A stretch of 64,000 nucleotides of DNA from Microvirga arsenatis (GCF_009910705.1 NZ_JAAAXJ010000003.1:124001-188000); one strand, 5' to 3'. Shown: positions 1 through 9,818, numbered from the stretch's first letter. The notes: generated by a model not told the origin, from the letters alone. Made by a program: numbers and translations.

Positions 1-972
1 GACGCATCCATCGGCGGCATGGTCGCCACCCGGGCCTCGGGCACCAACGCGGTCCGCTACGGAACCATGAAGGATGTGGTCCTGGCGCTCACCGCCGTGC
101 TGCCCGATGGCGAGATCGTGAAGACCGCAAGCCGGGCCAAGAAGAGCTCGGCCGGCTACGATCTCACTCGCCTCCTCATCGGCTCGGAGGGAACGCTGGG
201 CATCGTCACCGAGATCACCCTGAAGCTCCACGGCATCCCGGAGGCGATCTCCGCCGGCATCTGCCCGTTCCCGTCCGTGAAGGCCGCCTGCGACGCCGTG
301 ATCATGACGATCCAGTCCGGCATCCCGGTCGCCCGCATCGAGCTCCTGGACGAGGTGCAGGTGAGGGCGGTCAATCTCCACTCCAAGCTGTCTCTCCCCG
401 AGAGCCCGCTTCTGCTCCTGGAGTTCCATGGCTCCGACGCTGGCGTGCGTGAGCAGGCCGAGCGCTTCGGCGACATCGCGGCCGAGTTCGCCGGCGGGCC
501 GTTCGAGTGGGCCACGAAGCCCGAGGAGCGCTCCCGCCTCTGGCAGGCCCGGCACGACGCCTACTGGGCCGCCAAGGGTCTGCGCCCCGGCGCCCAGTCG
601 GTGGCAACCGACGTCTGCGTACCGATCTCGCGGCTTGCCGAGTGCGTCGATGCGACGAAGCAGGACATCCTCGAAAGCGGCCTCGTGGCTCCCATCGTCG
701 GCCATGTGGGCGACGGCAATTTCCATGTTCAGCCCCTCGTGAACGTGGACGATCCGAGGGAGATCGAGGCCTGCGAGGCCTTCATCGACCGGCTGGTGCG
801 GCGGGCGGTGGCCATGGAGGGCACCTGCACCGGCGAACATGGGGTCGGCCAAAAGAAGATGAAGTATCTGGAGATCGAGCACGGGCCGGCGGCGCTCGGC
901 CTCATGCGCGTCTTGAAACAGGCCATCGACCCCCACAACATCATGAATCCGGGCAAGATCGTTGCGCTTTGA
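1..972 (+). CDS. FAD-linked D-lactate dehydrogenase / glycolate oxidase subunit GlcD family, 5'-truncated
   Basis: This flavoprotein family oxidises D-lactate or glycolate and passes electrons to the respiratory chain. The frame is open from base 1 (reading DASIGGMVATRASGTNAVRYGTM), so the N-terminal part of the FAD-binding PCMH domain lies before the window. The rest of that domain includes the GGMVAT and GSEGTLGIVTE motifs. The C-terminal FAD-oxidase domain carries HVGDGNFH and EHGVGQKK, and the protein ends in the family-typical DPHNIMNPGKIV. The match to the single-subunit D-lactate dehydrogenase (LDHD-like) branch looks better than to GlcD of the three-subunit glycolate oxidase, but the substrate cannot be settled from sequence alone. 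Confidence 0.9.
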   Translation, partial: DASIGGMVATRASGTNAVRYGTMKDVVLALTAVLPDGEIVKTASRAKKSSAGYDLTRLLIGSEGTLGIVTEITLKLHGIPEAISAGICPFPSVKAACDAVIMTIQSGIPVARIELLDEVQVRAVNLHSKLSLPESPLLLLEFHGSDAGVREQAERFGDIAAEFAGGPFEWATKPEERSRLWQARHDAYWAAKGLRPGAQSVATDVCVPISRLAECVDATKQDILESGLVAPIVGHVGDGNFHVQPLVNVDDPREIEACEAFIDRLVRRAVAMEGTCTGEHGVGQKKMKYLEIEHGPAALGLMRVLKQAIDPHNIMNPGKIVAL

Positions 973-1055
973 CGGTGGAACACGGCGAACGGCGCTCCCG
1001 GTTCCCGATGCCATGGGATAAGGACGTGCTGGTGTAACGGAGAAAAGGCAGCCTC

Positions 1056-4000
1056 TTGCGCGATATCCTGACGATCATCGCCTCCATCGTGATCCTGATC
1101 TTGGCCGTTGCCGTCGCGGCGCCTCCCTTCATCCGCTGGGAGGATCACCGCACCGGCATCGACGAGATGATCGCGCGCGCCTCGGGCACGGAAGCCCGGA
1201 CGGAGGGCGAGGTCGCCGTTCGCCTGCTGCCCACGCCGCGGATCGAGCTCGGACGGCTCAGGCTCGGCGGGAAAACGCCGGACTCACCCGTTCTCACCGC
1301 CGATGCCGTCTGGGCGGAGATCGCCCTGACCCCGCTGCTGCGGGGCGAGGTCAGGTTCACGGAGACGCGGGTGGGGCGGGCCGACATCCGCATCCCGGTC
1401 GCGGGAGACGGCGAATGGCGCCTGCCGCCCGATCTGGTCTCCGGCAGCGGCCGGGCCCGGGAATGGGCCATCGAGAACCTGTCCGTCGCCCAGCTCCTCG
1501 TCACCACCCAGAGCGCCAGCACGGGCCGGACGAACCAGGCCTTCGCCGAGAACGTCGTGATCCAGGGCCAGAAGCTCATCGGCCCCTGGCGGGTCGAGGG
1601 CACGACGGCCGGCGTGCCCTTTCGCCTGGTCACGGGCGAGCTGGCCGAGGACAAGACCATCCAGGTCAAGCTCTCGGGCGGGGGCGACATCTATCCCCGG
1701 TTCGATCTCGATGCCCGGCTGGGGCTGAACGAGGGCACCGGCGAGGCGACGACCCCGAGCGTCACCGGCAAGGCGAAGGTCCTGTTCGGCCCGCCGGCGC
1801 AGCTGGCCGCGGCGGGCATTCCGATCCCCATTGCGGTCGAGACGGAGTTCAGGACCGTTCCCGGCGCCGTCGAGCTCGGTCCCGTCAGCGTGGAAGCGGG
1901 GGAGGGCGGCGCGAGCCTTCGCATGACCGGCGACGGAAGGATCGGGCTCAACGAGCCGCGGATTTCCCTGCGCCTCGAGGGGCGCAGGCTGGATGCGGAC
2001 AGCTTCATCCTCTCGTCCAACGGGCAGGACTTCAAGAGCCGGCTCCAGAGCTGGTCCCTGCCGCTGGTCCGTGTGCCCATCGATCTCGATCTCAAGATCG
2101 ACAGCATCGGTCTCGGGCAGGAGGATCTGTCGAACGCCATCCTGAAGCTGTCCCTCGACACCGGCCGGGCGCAGCTCGACCGGATCGAGTTCACCGCGCC
2201 GGGAGAGACCCGGGTGGCTGTCGAAGGCCAGCTCGGGCTCACCACGCGGGGCGGCATCAACGGCAAGGTGGCCTTGGCCTCCAACGCCTCCGACCGGCTG
2301 GCGCGGTATCTTGCCAGGATCGGCCTGAATTCGCCCCTGCTACGGATGCTGGACGGCCGTCCGGTCGAGGCCTCCTCGGAAATCGCCTTCTCCAATCCGG
2401 TCCTGTCCTTCAACCGCCTGCGGCTCAAGACGGGCGAGTCCACCCTCACGGGCAATGTTCGCTACACCGCGCCGGAGGCGAACGAGCGCGGCCGGCTGGA
2501 GGCGCAGGTCGCGATCCAGAACCTCAACCTCGACGACCTGCCGCAGGTCTCCAGCGTCTTCCAGGCCACCCAGAACATCGATATCGGCCTCATCCTGGAT
2601 GCCCGCGCGGTCAGCGCCGGCAGGAGCCCGCCGACGGGGCGGATCTCGGCCCGGATTCTCTCCGACGGGCCGGCGCTGCTCGTGGAGACCCTCGACATCG
2701 TGGATCTCGCCGGCGCCAATGCCCGGGTGCGGGGGCGCATCGCCCCGGACGGCTCCGGGCGCATCTCCGGCAAGGTCACGGCCCAGCGCGCCGATCCGCT
2801 GGTCGATCTCCTGGGCAGCGTCTGGGTGGGCGGGATCTCCAAGCTCGTACCCCACTTCGTCCGCGAGGGCGCCCTCGACCTCGACGTGGCCTCCGAGCGG
2901 GTCGCGCCGGCTCCGGGCTCGAACGAGCTGAGGCTGCGCACGATCGCGACCGGCCGGATCGCCGGCGGCCCCTTCGAGGGGCGGGTCGAGTCCATCGACG
3001 GCCGAACCGAGAGCTTGATCCTGAGCCTGTCCACGGACAGCACGGGCCGGTGGGTCAACCGTCCGGCCATGGCCAGCCTGAACCGGCCCTCCAAGGTGGA
3101 TCTGCGCGGGACGCGGGTCGGCTCGGGACTGTTCAACGTCACCCTGACCGGAGACATCGCCGGGGTGAGGGTCGCCACCACGCGGCCCTTCTCCTTGAGC
3201 GAGGGCGACGACGTGGTGGACAGCGGCGAGGCCGAGATCACGACGCCCGACATCACGCCCTTCCTGCAGCTCCTGGGCGATGGGGCCGGCGTCGCGCCTC
3301 CGGTTCCCGTGACCGGCCGCGTGACCCTCGGCCGCGAACGCGGGTCAACTCTCCTCGAGGTCAACGGCAAGGTCGCGAACGATCCCGTTCAGGCGCGCCT
3401 CGTCGTCGCCTCCCGCTCGGACATCAGCGGCGAGGTCTCCCTGGGCCGCCTTTCCCTGCCCTGGCTGGTGGCAACCCTGACGCTCAACGTGCCGGGGGAT
3501 CCGAACGCGACGGCGATCTGGTCGACGGCCCGTTTCGGGCAGAGCGGGCGGCTGGTCTCCGGCGGCCAGGTCACCTTCCGGGCCGGCACGCTCGATCTCG
3601 GGCGCGGCCTGCAGGCGAGCCGCGCCTCCTTCGTGGTCGGGGCCCAGCCCGACGGCATCTCGATCCGAAACTTCGACGCCACGATCGGCTCGGGCCGGAT
3701 CACGGGGGCGACGACCATCACCCGCGAGGGAGCGCTTGCCACCATCGTCGGCGAAGGCTCGCTGGAGAAGGTGCCGCTCTGGGCGCTCACCGGATCGAGC
3801 CCTTTCGAGGCTGTCCTGTCCGGCCCGCTCAGGTTCGGGGCGGCGGGCGGGAGCCTGTCCGAACTGGTGGCCAATCTCGGCGGCGCAGGCGAATGGCAGG
3901 TGACGAACCTCCGCATTCCGGCAGCCGATCCCAATGTCTTCGAGCGGGTGCTCAAGCGGGCGCTGGCCGAGAACGATCCGCTCGCCGAAGGTCGGGCAGA

Positions 4001-4622
4001 GGCCATCGTCGGCATGGAACTGGGACGCGCGCCCCTCAGCGCCGCCTCGGTCCGAACCTCGGCTGCCCTCGTCGGCGGCATCCTGCGGCTCTCCCCCTTC
4101 GTGGTCGAGGGGGGCCAAGCCGTCTGGCAGGGCGGGGTGACGTATGATCTCAAGACGCTGCAGCTCGATGCCCGCGGCGCACTGACGGCCAAGGCTTCCC
4201 CCCCCGAATGGGTGGGTGCTCCGCCCTCCATCGGCCTGAACTGGCAGGGTTCCCTGACGGCGCCCGTCCGGCAGATCGATGCAGGTCCCTTCCGCAACGG
4301 CCTGGCCGCCATCGTGCTCAAGCGGGAACTCGAGAAGATCGAGGCCTTCGAGCGGGCTGCCGCCGAGCGCCAGCGCCAGATCGACGCGCAGCGGGAAGCG
4401 GAGCGGCAGAGGGCCCGGGCCGCCGAGGAGGAGGCGCTCCGCCAGGCTCGGGCGCGGGCGGAGGCCGAGCGGGCCCGGCGCGAGGCGGAGCGGCTGCAGT
4501 CGCAGCAGCAGAGCCAGCCCCAGGACGAGTCCGGGACAACCCCCGCAACTTCCCTGCCGCCCCTGAATCCACCGGTGGAGGTGGCTCCTCCGCCCTCAGT
4601 CTATGGAGCCCCGATCCGCTAA
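1056..4622 (+). CDS. AsmA family protein
   Basis: Large (1,188 aa) inner-membrane-anchored periplasmic protein of the AsmA/TamB superfamily, which is linked to outer-membrane assembly and lipid transport. An N-terminal membrane anchor lies at about residues 3-25 (LTIIASIVILILAVAVAAPP), followed by the AsmA N-terminal segment (IRWEDHRTGIDEMIAR) and a long beta-rich body. The last 100 residues hold a charged, Glu/Arg/Ala-rich coiled coil and a Pro-rich tail. The start used is TTG at 1056, because no ATG lies near the membrane anchor. The 3' end overlaps the convergent RHH gene by 27 bp. Confidence 0.85.
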   Translation: MRDILTIIASIVILILAVAVAAPPFIRWEDHRTGIDEMIARASGTEARTEGEVAVRLLPTPRIELGRLRLGGKTPDSPVLTADAVWAEIALTPLLRGEVRFTETRVGRADIRIPVAGDGEWRLPPDLVSGSGRAREWAIENLSVAQLLVTTQSASTGRTNQAFAENVVIQGQKLIGPWRVEGTTAGVPFRLVTGELAEDKTIQVKLSGGGDIYPRFDLDARLGLNEGTGEATTPSVTGKAKVLFGPPAQLAAAGIPIPIAVETEFRTVPGAVELGPVSVEAGEGGASLRMTGDGRIGLNEPRISLRLEGRRLDADSFILSSNGQDFKSRLQSWSLPLVRVPIDLDLKIDSIGLGQEDLSNAILKLSLDTGRAQLDRIEFTAPGETRVAVEGQLGLTTRGGINGKVALASNASDRLARYLARIGLNSPLLRMLDGRPVEASSEIAFSNPVLSFNRLRLKTGESTLTGNVRYTAPEANERGRLEAQVAIQNLNLDDLPQVSSVFQATQNIDIGLILDARAVSAGRSPPTGRISARILSDGPALLVETLDIVDLAGANARVRGRIAPDGSGRISGKVTAQRADPLVDLLGSVWVGGISKLVPHFVREGALDLDVASERVAPAPGSNELRLRTIATGRIAGGPFEGRVESIDGRTESLILSLSTDSTGRWVNRPAMASLNRPSKVDLRGTRVGSGLFNVTLTGDIAGVRVATTRPFSLSEGDDVVDSGEAEITTPDITPFLQLLGDGAGVAPPVPVTGRVTLGRERGSTLLEVNGKVANDPVQARLVVASRSDISGEVSLGRLSLPWLVATLTLNVPGDPNATAIWSTARFGQSGRLVSGGQVTFRAGTLDLGRGLQASRASFVVGAQPDGISIRNFDATIGSGRITGATTITREGALATIVGEGSLEKVPLWALTGSSPFEAVLSGPLRFGAAGGSLSELVANLGGAGEWQVTNLRIPAADPNVFERVLKRALAENDPLAEGRAEAIVGMELGRAPLSAASVRTSAALVGGILRLSPFVVEGGQAVWQGGVTYDLKTLQLDARGALTAKASPPEWVGAPPSIGLNWQGSLTAPVRQIDAGPFRNGLAAIVLKRELEKIEAFERAAAERQRQIDAQREAERQRARAAEEEALRQARARAEAERARREAERLQSQQQSQPQDESGTTPATSLPPLNPPVEVAPPPSVYGAPIR

Positions 4623-4835
4623 GCGGCGGCGAAGATCGTTCAGCACGAACACCCGGATGGCGGAGGAGAGGTTCTGCTCGCCGCGTTCGGCGTCGATCTG
4701 CCCGATCAGGGACTGGACGGACAGCTTCTCCCGCCCTGCGATCTCGCGCAGGCCCTCCCAGAAAGGCTCCTCGAGCGAGATGCTCGTGCGATGGCCCGCG
4801 ATGGAGACGGAGCGCTTGACGACGGCAAAGCCCAT
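4596..4835 (-). CDS. Ribbon-helix-helix domain protein (RHH_4 type)
   Basis: A 79-residue protein with an aryl-sulfate-sulfotransferase-like RHH fold, seen in SVSIAGHRTSISLEEPFWEGLREIA followed by helices. The family is a small alphaproteobacterial group, usually annotated as ribbon-helix-helix DNA-binding. It starts one base before the stop codon of the upstream DUF4169 gene, so the two form a translationally coupled pair. Its targets are unknown. The 3' end overlaps the convergent AsmA gene. Confidence 0.8.
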   Translation of the reverse strand: MGFAVVKRSVSIAGHRTSISLEEPFWEGLREIAGREKLSVQSLIGQIDAERGEQNLSSAIRVFVLNDLRRRLADRGSID

Positions 4836-5024
4836 TCACGGCGTCTCGTCGGGATCGCGCCTGTGAGCCTCGAGGCGGCTTTTCGCCAGTTCCTGCTCGG
4901 CCTTGGTCAGCTTCTTCTCCGCCTTGGTGCGGCCGAAGCTGATGCGGTTCTGCTCGGCGCGGGCCTCTTTCTCGGCCCGCGCCTTGTTCTTGCGCGCCTG
5001 GCGCAGATTGATGATCTCAGCCAT
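4836..5024 (-). CDS. DUF4169 family protein
   Basis: A 62-residue, highly charged helical protein starting MAEIINLRQARKNKAR, the DUF4169 signature. The function is unknown. It is very rich in Lys, Arg, Glu and Ala and probably forms one long helix. Together with the downstream RHH gene it forms a two-gene unit commonly seen near fumC in alphaproteobacteria. Confidence 0.85.
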   Translation of the reverse strand: MAEIINLRQARKNKARAEKEARAEQNRISFGRTKAEKKLTKAEQELAKSRLEAHRRDPDETP

Positions 5025-5038
5025 GGCGCGATTGTAGC

Positions 5039-6433
5039 TTACTCGCCCGGCTGAAGCATCGTCTCGGGGCGGACGACGGCGTCGAAGTCCTCTGCCGAGA
5101 CACCGGCCTTGAGAGCCTCTTCCTTGAGCGTCGTGCCGTTCTTGTGCGCAGACTTCGCGATGGCCGCGGCCTTATCGTAGCCGATCTTCGGAGCGAGCGC
5201 CGTCACGAGCATCAGCGAGCGCTCCATCAGCTCCTTGAGCCGCTCCTTGTTCGGCTCGATGCCGACGACGCAGTTGTCGGTGAAGCTGATGGCGCCGTCC
5301 GCCAGCAGGCGGATCGACTGCAGCACGGCGTTCACGATCACCGGCTTGAACACGTTGAGCTCGAAGTGGCCTTGGCTCCCGGCAACGGTGACCGTGGTCT
5401 GGTTGCCCATGACCTGGCAGCACAGCATCGTCATGGCCTCGGCCTGGGTCGGGTTGACCTTGCCGGGCATGATCGAGGAGCCGGGCTCGTTCTCGGGCAG
5501 GGAGATCTCGCCGATGCCGGAGCGCGGGCCGGAGCCCATCAGGCGAATGTCGTTGGCGATCTTGAACAGGCCGGCCGCGAGGCTCGCCAGCGCACCGTGG
5601 GTGTAGACGAGCGCGTCGTTGGAAGCGAGTGCCTCGAACTTGTTGGTGGCCGAGGTGAAGGGAAGGGCGGTCAGTTCCACCACCTTGGAGGCGAAGCGGT
5701 CCGCGAATTCCGGATGCGCATTGAGGCCCGTGCCGACGGCGGTGCCGCCCTGGGCCAGCGCATAGATGCCGGGCAGCGTCTGCTCGATGCGGGCGATGCC
5801 GAGGCGCACCTGGGCGGCGTAGCCGGAGAATTCCTGGCCCAGCGTGACCGGGGTCGCGTCCTGCAGGTGCGTGCGGCCGATCTTCACCAGATCCTTGAAG
5901 GCCTCCTGCTTGTCCTCGAGCGCCTTCAGCAGGTGCTTGAGGGCGGGGAGCAGGCGGCCGTTGATCTCGCGGGCCACCGCGATGTGCATCGCCGTCGGGA
6001 ACGAGTCGTTGGACGACTGGCCCATGTTCACGTGATCGTTGGGGTGAACCGGCTTCTTGCTGCCGCGCTCGCCGCCGAGGCGCTCGATGGCGAGGTTCGA
6101 GAGCACCTCGTTCATGTTCATGTTGGACTGGGTGCCCGAGCCGGTCTGATAGACCACCAGCGGGAACTCGTCGTCGTACTTGCCCTGCACCACGTCGGCG
6201 GCGGCTGCGGCGATGGCGTCGGCCAGGCGCGGCTCCAGCTTGCCGAGATCCTTGTTCACAAGCGCGGCAGCCTGCTTCACGATCGCCAGGGCGTGAACGA
6301 GGGGGAGCGGCATCCGGTCGGTGCCAATGCGGAAGTTTTGAAGCGAGCGTTGCGTCTGAGCGCCCCAGAGCTTGTCGGCAGGAACTTCGATGGGGCCGAA
6401 GGTATCTGTTTCGATGCGGGTTGAGGGCGACAT
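5039..6433 (-). CDS. fumC: Class II fumarate hydratase
   Basis: Interconverts fumarate and L-malate in the TCA cycle. It is the iron-independent, homotetrameric, cytosolic enzyme. At 464 aa it has the usual class II length. Visible signatures are [44 protein letters not shown] and the superfamily signature [11 protein letters not shown] with its catalytic serine. The downstream DUF4169/RHH pair lies 14 bp away on the same strand. The start ATG at 6433 gives [18 protein letters not shown]. Confidence 0.97.
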   Translation of the reverse strand: MSPSTRIETDTFGPIEVPADKLWGAQTQRSLQNFRIGTDRMPLPLVHALAIVKQAAALVNKDLGKLEPRLADAIAAAAADVVQGKYDDEFPLVVYQTGSGTQSNMNMNEVLSNLAIERLGGERGSKKPVHPNDHVNMGQSSNDSFPTAMHIAVAREINGRLLPALKHLLKALEDKQEAFKDLVKIGRTHLQDATPVTLGQEFSGYAAQVRLGIARIEQTLPGIYALAQGGTAVGTGLNAHPEFADRFASKVVELTALPFTSATNKFEALASNDALVYTHGALASLAAGLFKIANDIRLMGSGPRSGIGEISLPENEPGSSIMPGKVNPTQAEAMTMLCCQVMGNQTTVTVAGSQGHFELNVFKPVIVNAVLQSIRLLADGAISFTDNCVVGIEPNKERLKELMERSLMLVTALAPKIGYDKAAAIAKSAHKNGTTLKEEALKAGVSAEDFDAVVRPETMLQPGE

Positions 6434-6522
6434 CCTGACCTCTTTCGATGGAGTTGCGTTCTCTTATCTCAAATGATGGCGCTCGCAACTGCGAACGCGC
6501 ATCGGAGGCCTCGTCAATTCGC

Positions 6523-7962
6523 ATGAGCGACACCCTGGAAGCGCCCCTGTTCCGCCCGCCCCATCCCGAGCCGCGCACCGAGCCTCTCGGCATGCTGGCC
6601 TTCCTGAGGGCCGTGCGCGAGAACCCCCTCACCATGTGGATGCACACCCATTTCGAGGAGCCGATCGTCACGGGCGAGGGGGCTCTGGGCCGCATGACCG
6701 TGGTGAACGACCCCGCCGCGATCCGCCACATCCTCCTGGACAACGCTGCCAACTACCGGAAGGACGACCTGCAGATCCGGATCCTGGCGCCGGGGCTTGG
6801 CCGAGGGCTGGTGACGGCGGAGGGCGAGGAGTGGAGGCTGCAGCGCCGCACCCTGGCGCCCTTGTTCACGCCCCGCACAGTCGCCAGCTTCTTCCCGGCC
6901 ATGGTGGAGGCGGCGGAGCGCCTCGTCCGGCGCTGGCAGAGGCGTCCGGACGGGCGCGTGGTCGATGCGGCGCTCGAAATGACCCGGGTGACCCTCGACG
7001 TTCTGGAGCGGACCATCTTCACCCAAGGCGTGCCCAAGGACCCGGATGCCCTGGGCCGTGCCATCACCCGCTACTTCAACTCCCTGGGGCGGGTCGATCC
7101 CCTCGACATCTTCGGTTTCCCGGACTGGATCCCGCGGATCGGGCGCCTGCGGGCGCGGCCCTCCATCGAGTTTTTCGAGGAGACCGTGAACGAGCTGATC
7201 GATGCCCGCAAGGCGCTGCTCGCCCGGGGCGAGCCCGCACCGCGGGACCTGCTCACCCTGCTCCTGGAGGCGGCGGACCCGGAAACCGGCAAGGGCCTGA
7301 GCGACATCGAGGTGCGCACCAATATCGTCACCTTCATCGGCGCCGGCCACGAGACCACCGCGAATGCCCTGTCCTGGGCGCTCTACCTGCTCTCCCAGGA
7401 CGAGCGGGCCCGCATCCTTGTGGAGCAGGAGGTGGACGAGGTGCTGGGTGCGGGGCCGTTGGAGCCGAGGCACCTGGAGCGGCTCGTCTACACCCGCGCC
7501 GTGATCGACGAGGCGATCCGCCTCTATCCGCCGGCGCCCTACATGAGCCGGACGGCGCTCCAGGACGACCGCATCGGCAGCCTGGACATTCCGGCAGGCT
7601 CCATGGTGGCCATTTCGCCCTATGTGCTGCACCGGCACAGGCGCTTGTGGGAGGAGCCCGACGCCTTCCGGCCCGAGCGATTCCTGCCCGAGGCGCGGGG
7701 AAAGATCGACCGTTTCGCCTATCTTCCGTTCGGAGCCGGCCCGCGCGTCTGCATCGGTGCGAGCTTCTCGCTGCAGGAGGCGGTGATCGTTCTGGCCACC
7801 ATCGCCCGCGCCGTGCGGCTCGATCTGGCGGAGGGGCACGTGGTCGAGCCCGTGCAGCGCGTCACCCTGAGGCCGCGCGGCGGCCTTCCCATGCGCGTCG
7901 CCCCGCGCAGCCCTCAGGCTGCGCAGCACAAGGGCGGAGTGGAAGCTGTGGCGGAGACTTAG
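6523..7962 (+). CDS. Cytochrome P450
   Basis: Heme-thiolate monooxygenase of 479 aa. The I-helix motif reads FIGAGHETTANAL (oxygen-activating AGxET), the K-helix motif is EAIRLYPP, and the heme-binding loop is FGAGPRVCIGASF with the axial cysteine. I chose the ATG at 6523 (MSDTLEAPLF) over the upstream in-frame ATG at 6448 because the conserved region begins just after it. No ferredoxin or reductase gene is adjacent, so the redox partner and substrate are unknown. The 3' end overlaps the convergent sspB by 4 bp. Confidence 0.93.
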   Translation: MSDTLEAPLFRPPHPEPRTEPLGMLAFLRAVRENPLTMWMHTHFEEPIVTGEGALGRMTVVNDPAAIRHILLDNAANYRKDDLQIRILAPGLGRGLVTAEGEEWRLQRRTLAPLFTPRTVASFFPAMVEAAERLVRRWQRRPDGRVVDAALEMTRVTLDVLERTIFTQGVPKDPDALGRAITRYFNSLGRVDPLDIFGFPDWIPRIGRLRARPSIEFFEETVNELIDARKALLARGEPAPRDLLTLLLEAADPETGKGLSDIEVRTNIVTFIGAGHETTANALSWALYLLSQDERARILVEQEVDEVLGAGPLEPRHLERLVYTRAVIDEAIRLYPPAPYMSRTALQDDRIGSLDIPAGSMVAISPYVLHRHRRLWEEPDAFRPERFLPEARGKIDRFAYLPFGAGPRVCIGASFSLQEAVIVLATIARAVRLDLAEGHVVEPVQRVTLRPRGGLPMRVAPRSPQAAQHKGGVEAVAET

Positions 7963-8570
7963 TTCTTCTTGCGAAAGGCGTCGAGGCTGACGACCTCGGC
8001 GGTGCCGGATGCGGCGGGCTCGTCCGCCTCTTCCTTGGCGGCTTGGTCCCCGGAGGTTTCAGGCGATTCCACCTTGGCGACGGGCGCGGGCTTCTTCTCG
8101 GCCGGAGGGAGGGATTTACGGGGCTGCTTCAGCTCCACGGGCTCGGCGGCGCCGCTGCGGGCCGGCTGCGATGCGCCTGCTTCCTCGGAATCCTCCTCGC
8201 CCTCGTCGTCCTGGCTGTCGAACTTGAGGCCGAACTGGACCGACGGGTCGAAGAAGCCGGTGAGCGCATCGAAGGGGATGAGCAGCCGCTCGGGGATGCC
8301 GGAGAAGGAGAGCCCGACCTCGAAGGTGTGCTCGGTGACGTTGAGGTCCCAGAACTGGTGCTGGAGGACGATGGTCATCTCCTGGGGATATTTCTCGCGC
8401 AGGCGGTTCGAGAGGCGAACGCCGGGGAAGTCCGTCCGGAAGGAGATGTAGAAGTGGTGCTCGCCCGGCAGGCCGTCCTTTCCGGCATCGATCAGCACCT
8501 TGCGCACGACGCCCTTCAGCGCGTCCTGCACCAGAAGATCGTAGCGGATCAGGTCTTTACCACCGGCCAT
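7959..8570 (-). CDS. sspB: SspB family ClpXP adaptor protein
   Basis: Alphaproteobacterial SspB binds the ssrA tag on stalled-ribosome products and delivers them to ClpXP. The 203-aa protein has the SspB fold at residues 1-120 (IRYDLLVQDALKGVVRKVL, GEHHFYISF, FWDLNVTEHTFEVGLSFSG) and a disordered Glu/Ala/Pro-rich tail. The tail ends in EVVSLDAFRKKN, which fits the ClpX-docking peptide position. The tmRNA gene lies immediately upstream on the same strand, so the tag RNA and the tag adaptor are neighbours. Confidence 0.92.
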   Translation of the reverse strand: MAGGKDLIRYDLLVQDALKGVVRKVLIDAGKDGLPGEHHFYISFRTDFPGVRLSNRLREKYPQEMTIVLQHQFWDLNVTEHTFEVGLSFSGIPERLLIPFDALTGFFDPSVQFGLKFDSQDDEGEEDSEEAGASQPARSGAAEPVELKQPRKSLPPAEKKPAPVAKVESPETSGDQAAKEEADEPAASGTAEVVSLDAFRKKN

Positions 8571-8596
8571 GCGCGAGCCCTTGCAGAAACGAAAGT

Positions 8597-8912
8597 GGAG
8601 GCTTCTGTTGCCAGGTGCCTCCGGACCCCGCCTTACGGTGCTAACCGCAAGGGCTTTGATTCGGCTTTAGGGACCGCTTACGCAGCCACTGCAACCGGAG
8701 CATAGTTGTCGTTGGCAACTATAGATTCGGCCCGATAACGGCGGAACCATGCCGAGCGAAAGTCTACCCTTTACGCCCTCGTCGATCCTATTTCGCCCCC
8801 GCCGAAATCCAGATCCTGCCTGGATTTTGGTGGAGGCGCCGGGTACCGCCCCCGGGTCCGATGGGTTTATTCCGATAGCCGTTTATCGCCATAGCCGGTC
8901 TTGCGACCGGCA
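8597..8912 (-). ncRNA. ssrA: tmRNA, circularly permuted two-piece form
   Basis: Rescues stalled ribosomes and tags nascent chains. Read on the minus strand, the acceptor piece comes first. It begins near 8912 with a GC hairpin (GCCGGTCGCAAGACCGGC) and ends in CGCCTCCACCA at 8828. A 27-base intervening segment (8801-8827) folds as AATCCAG...CTGGATT. The coding piece starts GGGGGCG at 8800. The acceptor ends pair over 7 bp (GGGGGCG with CGCCTCC) and contain the G3-U70 wobble that marks alanine tRNAs. The tag ORF at 8716-8678 reads ANDNYAPVAVAA-stop. The 3' end is approximate: a GGAGGC/GCCTCC hairpin at 8622-8597 is followed by a T-rich stretch. A 78-codon plus-strand frame here is only a shadow. 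Confidence 0.93.
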
Positions 8913-8917
8913 TGCCC

Positions 8918-8946
8918 AATATAGGTGGGCCGGATCGATTTTGAAA
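8918..8946 (-). promoter_or_regulatory. Putative ssrA promoter
   Basis: On the minus strand a -35-like TTTCAA (8946-8941) and a -10-like TATATT (8923-8918) are separated by 17 bases. This places transcription initiation near 8911, right at the first hairpin of the acceptor piece. Assignment is by motif and position only. Confidence 0.5.
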
Positions 8947-9018
8947 GGGTGGGGATGGGGACGGTTTGCGACTCGGAGAGCCTGACCCGGTGACCTATAA
9001 TGGATCCAGGAGCACCTC

Positions 9019-9813
9019 ATGCAAGCCTATCACGACCTCATGCGCCGCATCATGGACGAGGGCGTCCGCAAGGACGACCGCACCGGAACCGGGACCATCT
9101 CGGTCTTCGGCCATCAGATGCGCTTCGATCTCAGCCAGGGCTTCCCGCTGGTCACCACGAAGAAGCTGCACCTGCGCTCCATCATCCATGAGCTCCTGTG
9201 GTTCCTGAAGGGCGACACCAACATCCGCTACCTGAAGGAGAACGGCGTCACGATCTGGGACGAATGGGCGGACGAGAACGGCGATCTCGGCCCCGTCTAC
9301 GGCAAGCAGTGGCGCTCCTGGGCCAAGCCCGACGGCGGCACCGTCGACCAGATCCGCTGGGTTCTCGACGAGATCCGCCGCAACCCGGACAGCCGCCGCC
9401 TCATCGTCTCCGCCTGGAACCCGGCCGAACTCGACAGGATGGCTCTCGCGCCCTGCCACTGCCTGTTCCAGTTCTACGTGGCGGAGGGGCGGCTCTCCTG
9501 CCAGCTCTACCAGCGCTCGGCGGACGTTTTCCTCGGGGTGCCCTTCAACATCGCCTCCTATGCGCTGCTGACGCACATGATGGCCCAGGCCACCGGCCTG
9601 CAGCCGGGCGACTTCATCCATTCCTTCGGGGATGCGCACCTCTACCTCAACCACCTGGAGCAGGCCCGCCTCCAGCTCTCGCGGGAGCCGAGGCCGCTGC
9701 CGAAGCTGCGGCTGAACCCTTCCGTGCGCTCCCTCTTCGACTTCACCTACGACGACATCGCCATCGAGGATTACGATCCCCATCCCGCCATCAAGGCGCC
9801 CGTCGCGGTCTGA
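9019..9813 (+). CDS. thyA: Thymidylate synthase
   Basis: Converts dUMP to dTMP using methylene-tetrahydrofolate, yielding dihydrofolate. At 264 aa it has the E. coli length. Signatures include the phosphate-binding RTGTGT near residue 20, the active-site cysteine in [13 protein letters not shown], and the C-terminal [10 protein letters not shown]. An AGGAG ribosome-binding site precedes the ATG. The folate partner folA lies about 2.5 kb downstream, separated by unrelated genes. Confidence 0.98.
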   Translation: MQAYHDLMRRIMDEGVRKDDRTGTGTISVFGHQMRFDLSQGFPLVTTKKLHLRSIIHELLWFLKGDTNIRYLKENGVTIWDEWADENGDLGPVYGKQWRSWAKPDGGTVDQIRWVLDEIRRNPDSRRLIVSAWNPAELDRMALAPCHCLFQFYVAEGRLSCQLYQRSADVFLGVPFNIASYALLTHMMAQATGLQPGDFIHSFGDAHLYLNHLEQARLQLSREPRPLPKLRLNPSVRSLFDFTYDDIAIEDYDPHPAIKAPVAV

Positions 9814-9818
9814 GGGCC

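Noticed and set aside
1415..4147. Long alternate-frame open frame within the AsmA gene, rich in Arg, Gly and Pro
   Set aside because: It is a GC-rich shadow of the AsmA gene. The AsmA frame has a membrane anchor and family motifs.
8749..8985. A 78-codon plus-strand frame between sspB and thyA
   Set aside because: It lies antisense to the tmRNA gene, whose acceptor and tag are recognisable on the minus strand. The frame has no ribosome-binding site or domain.
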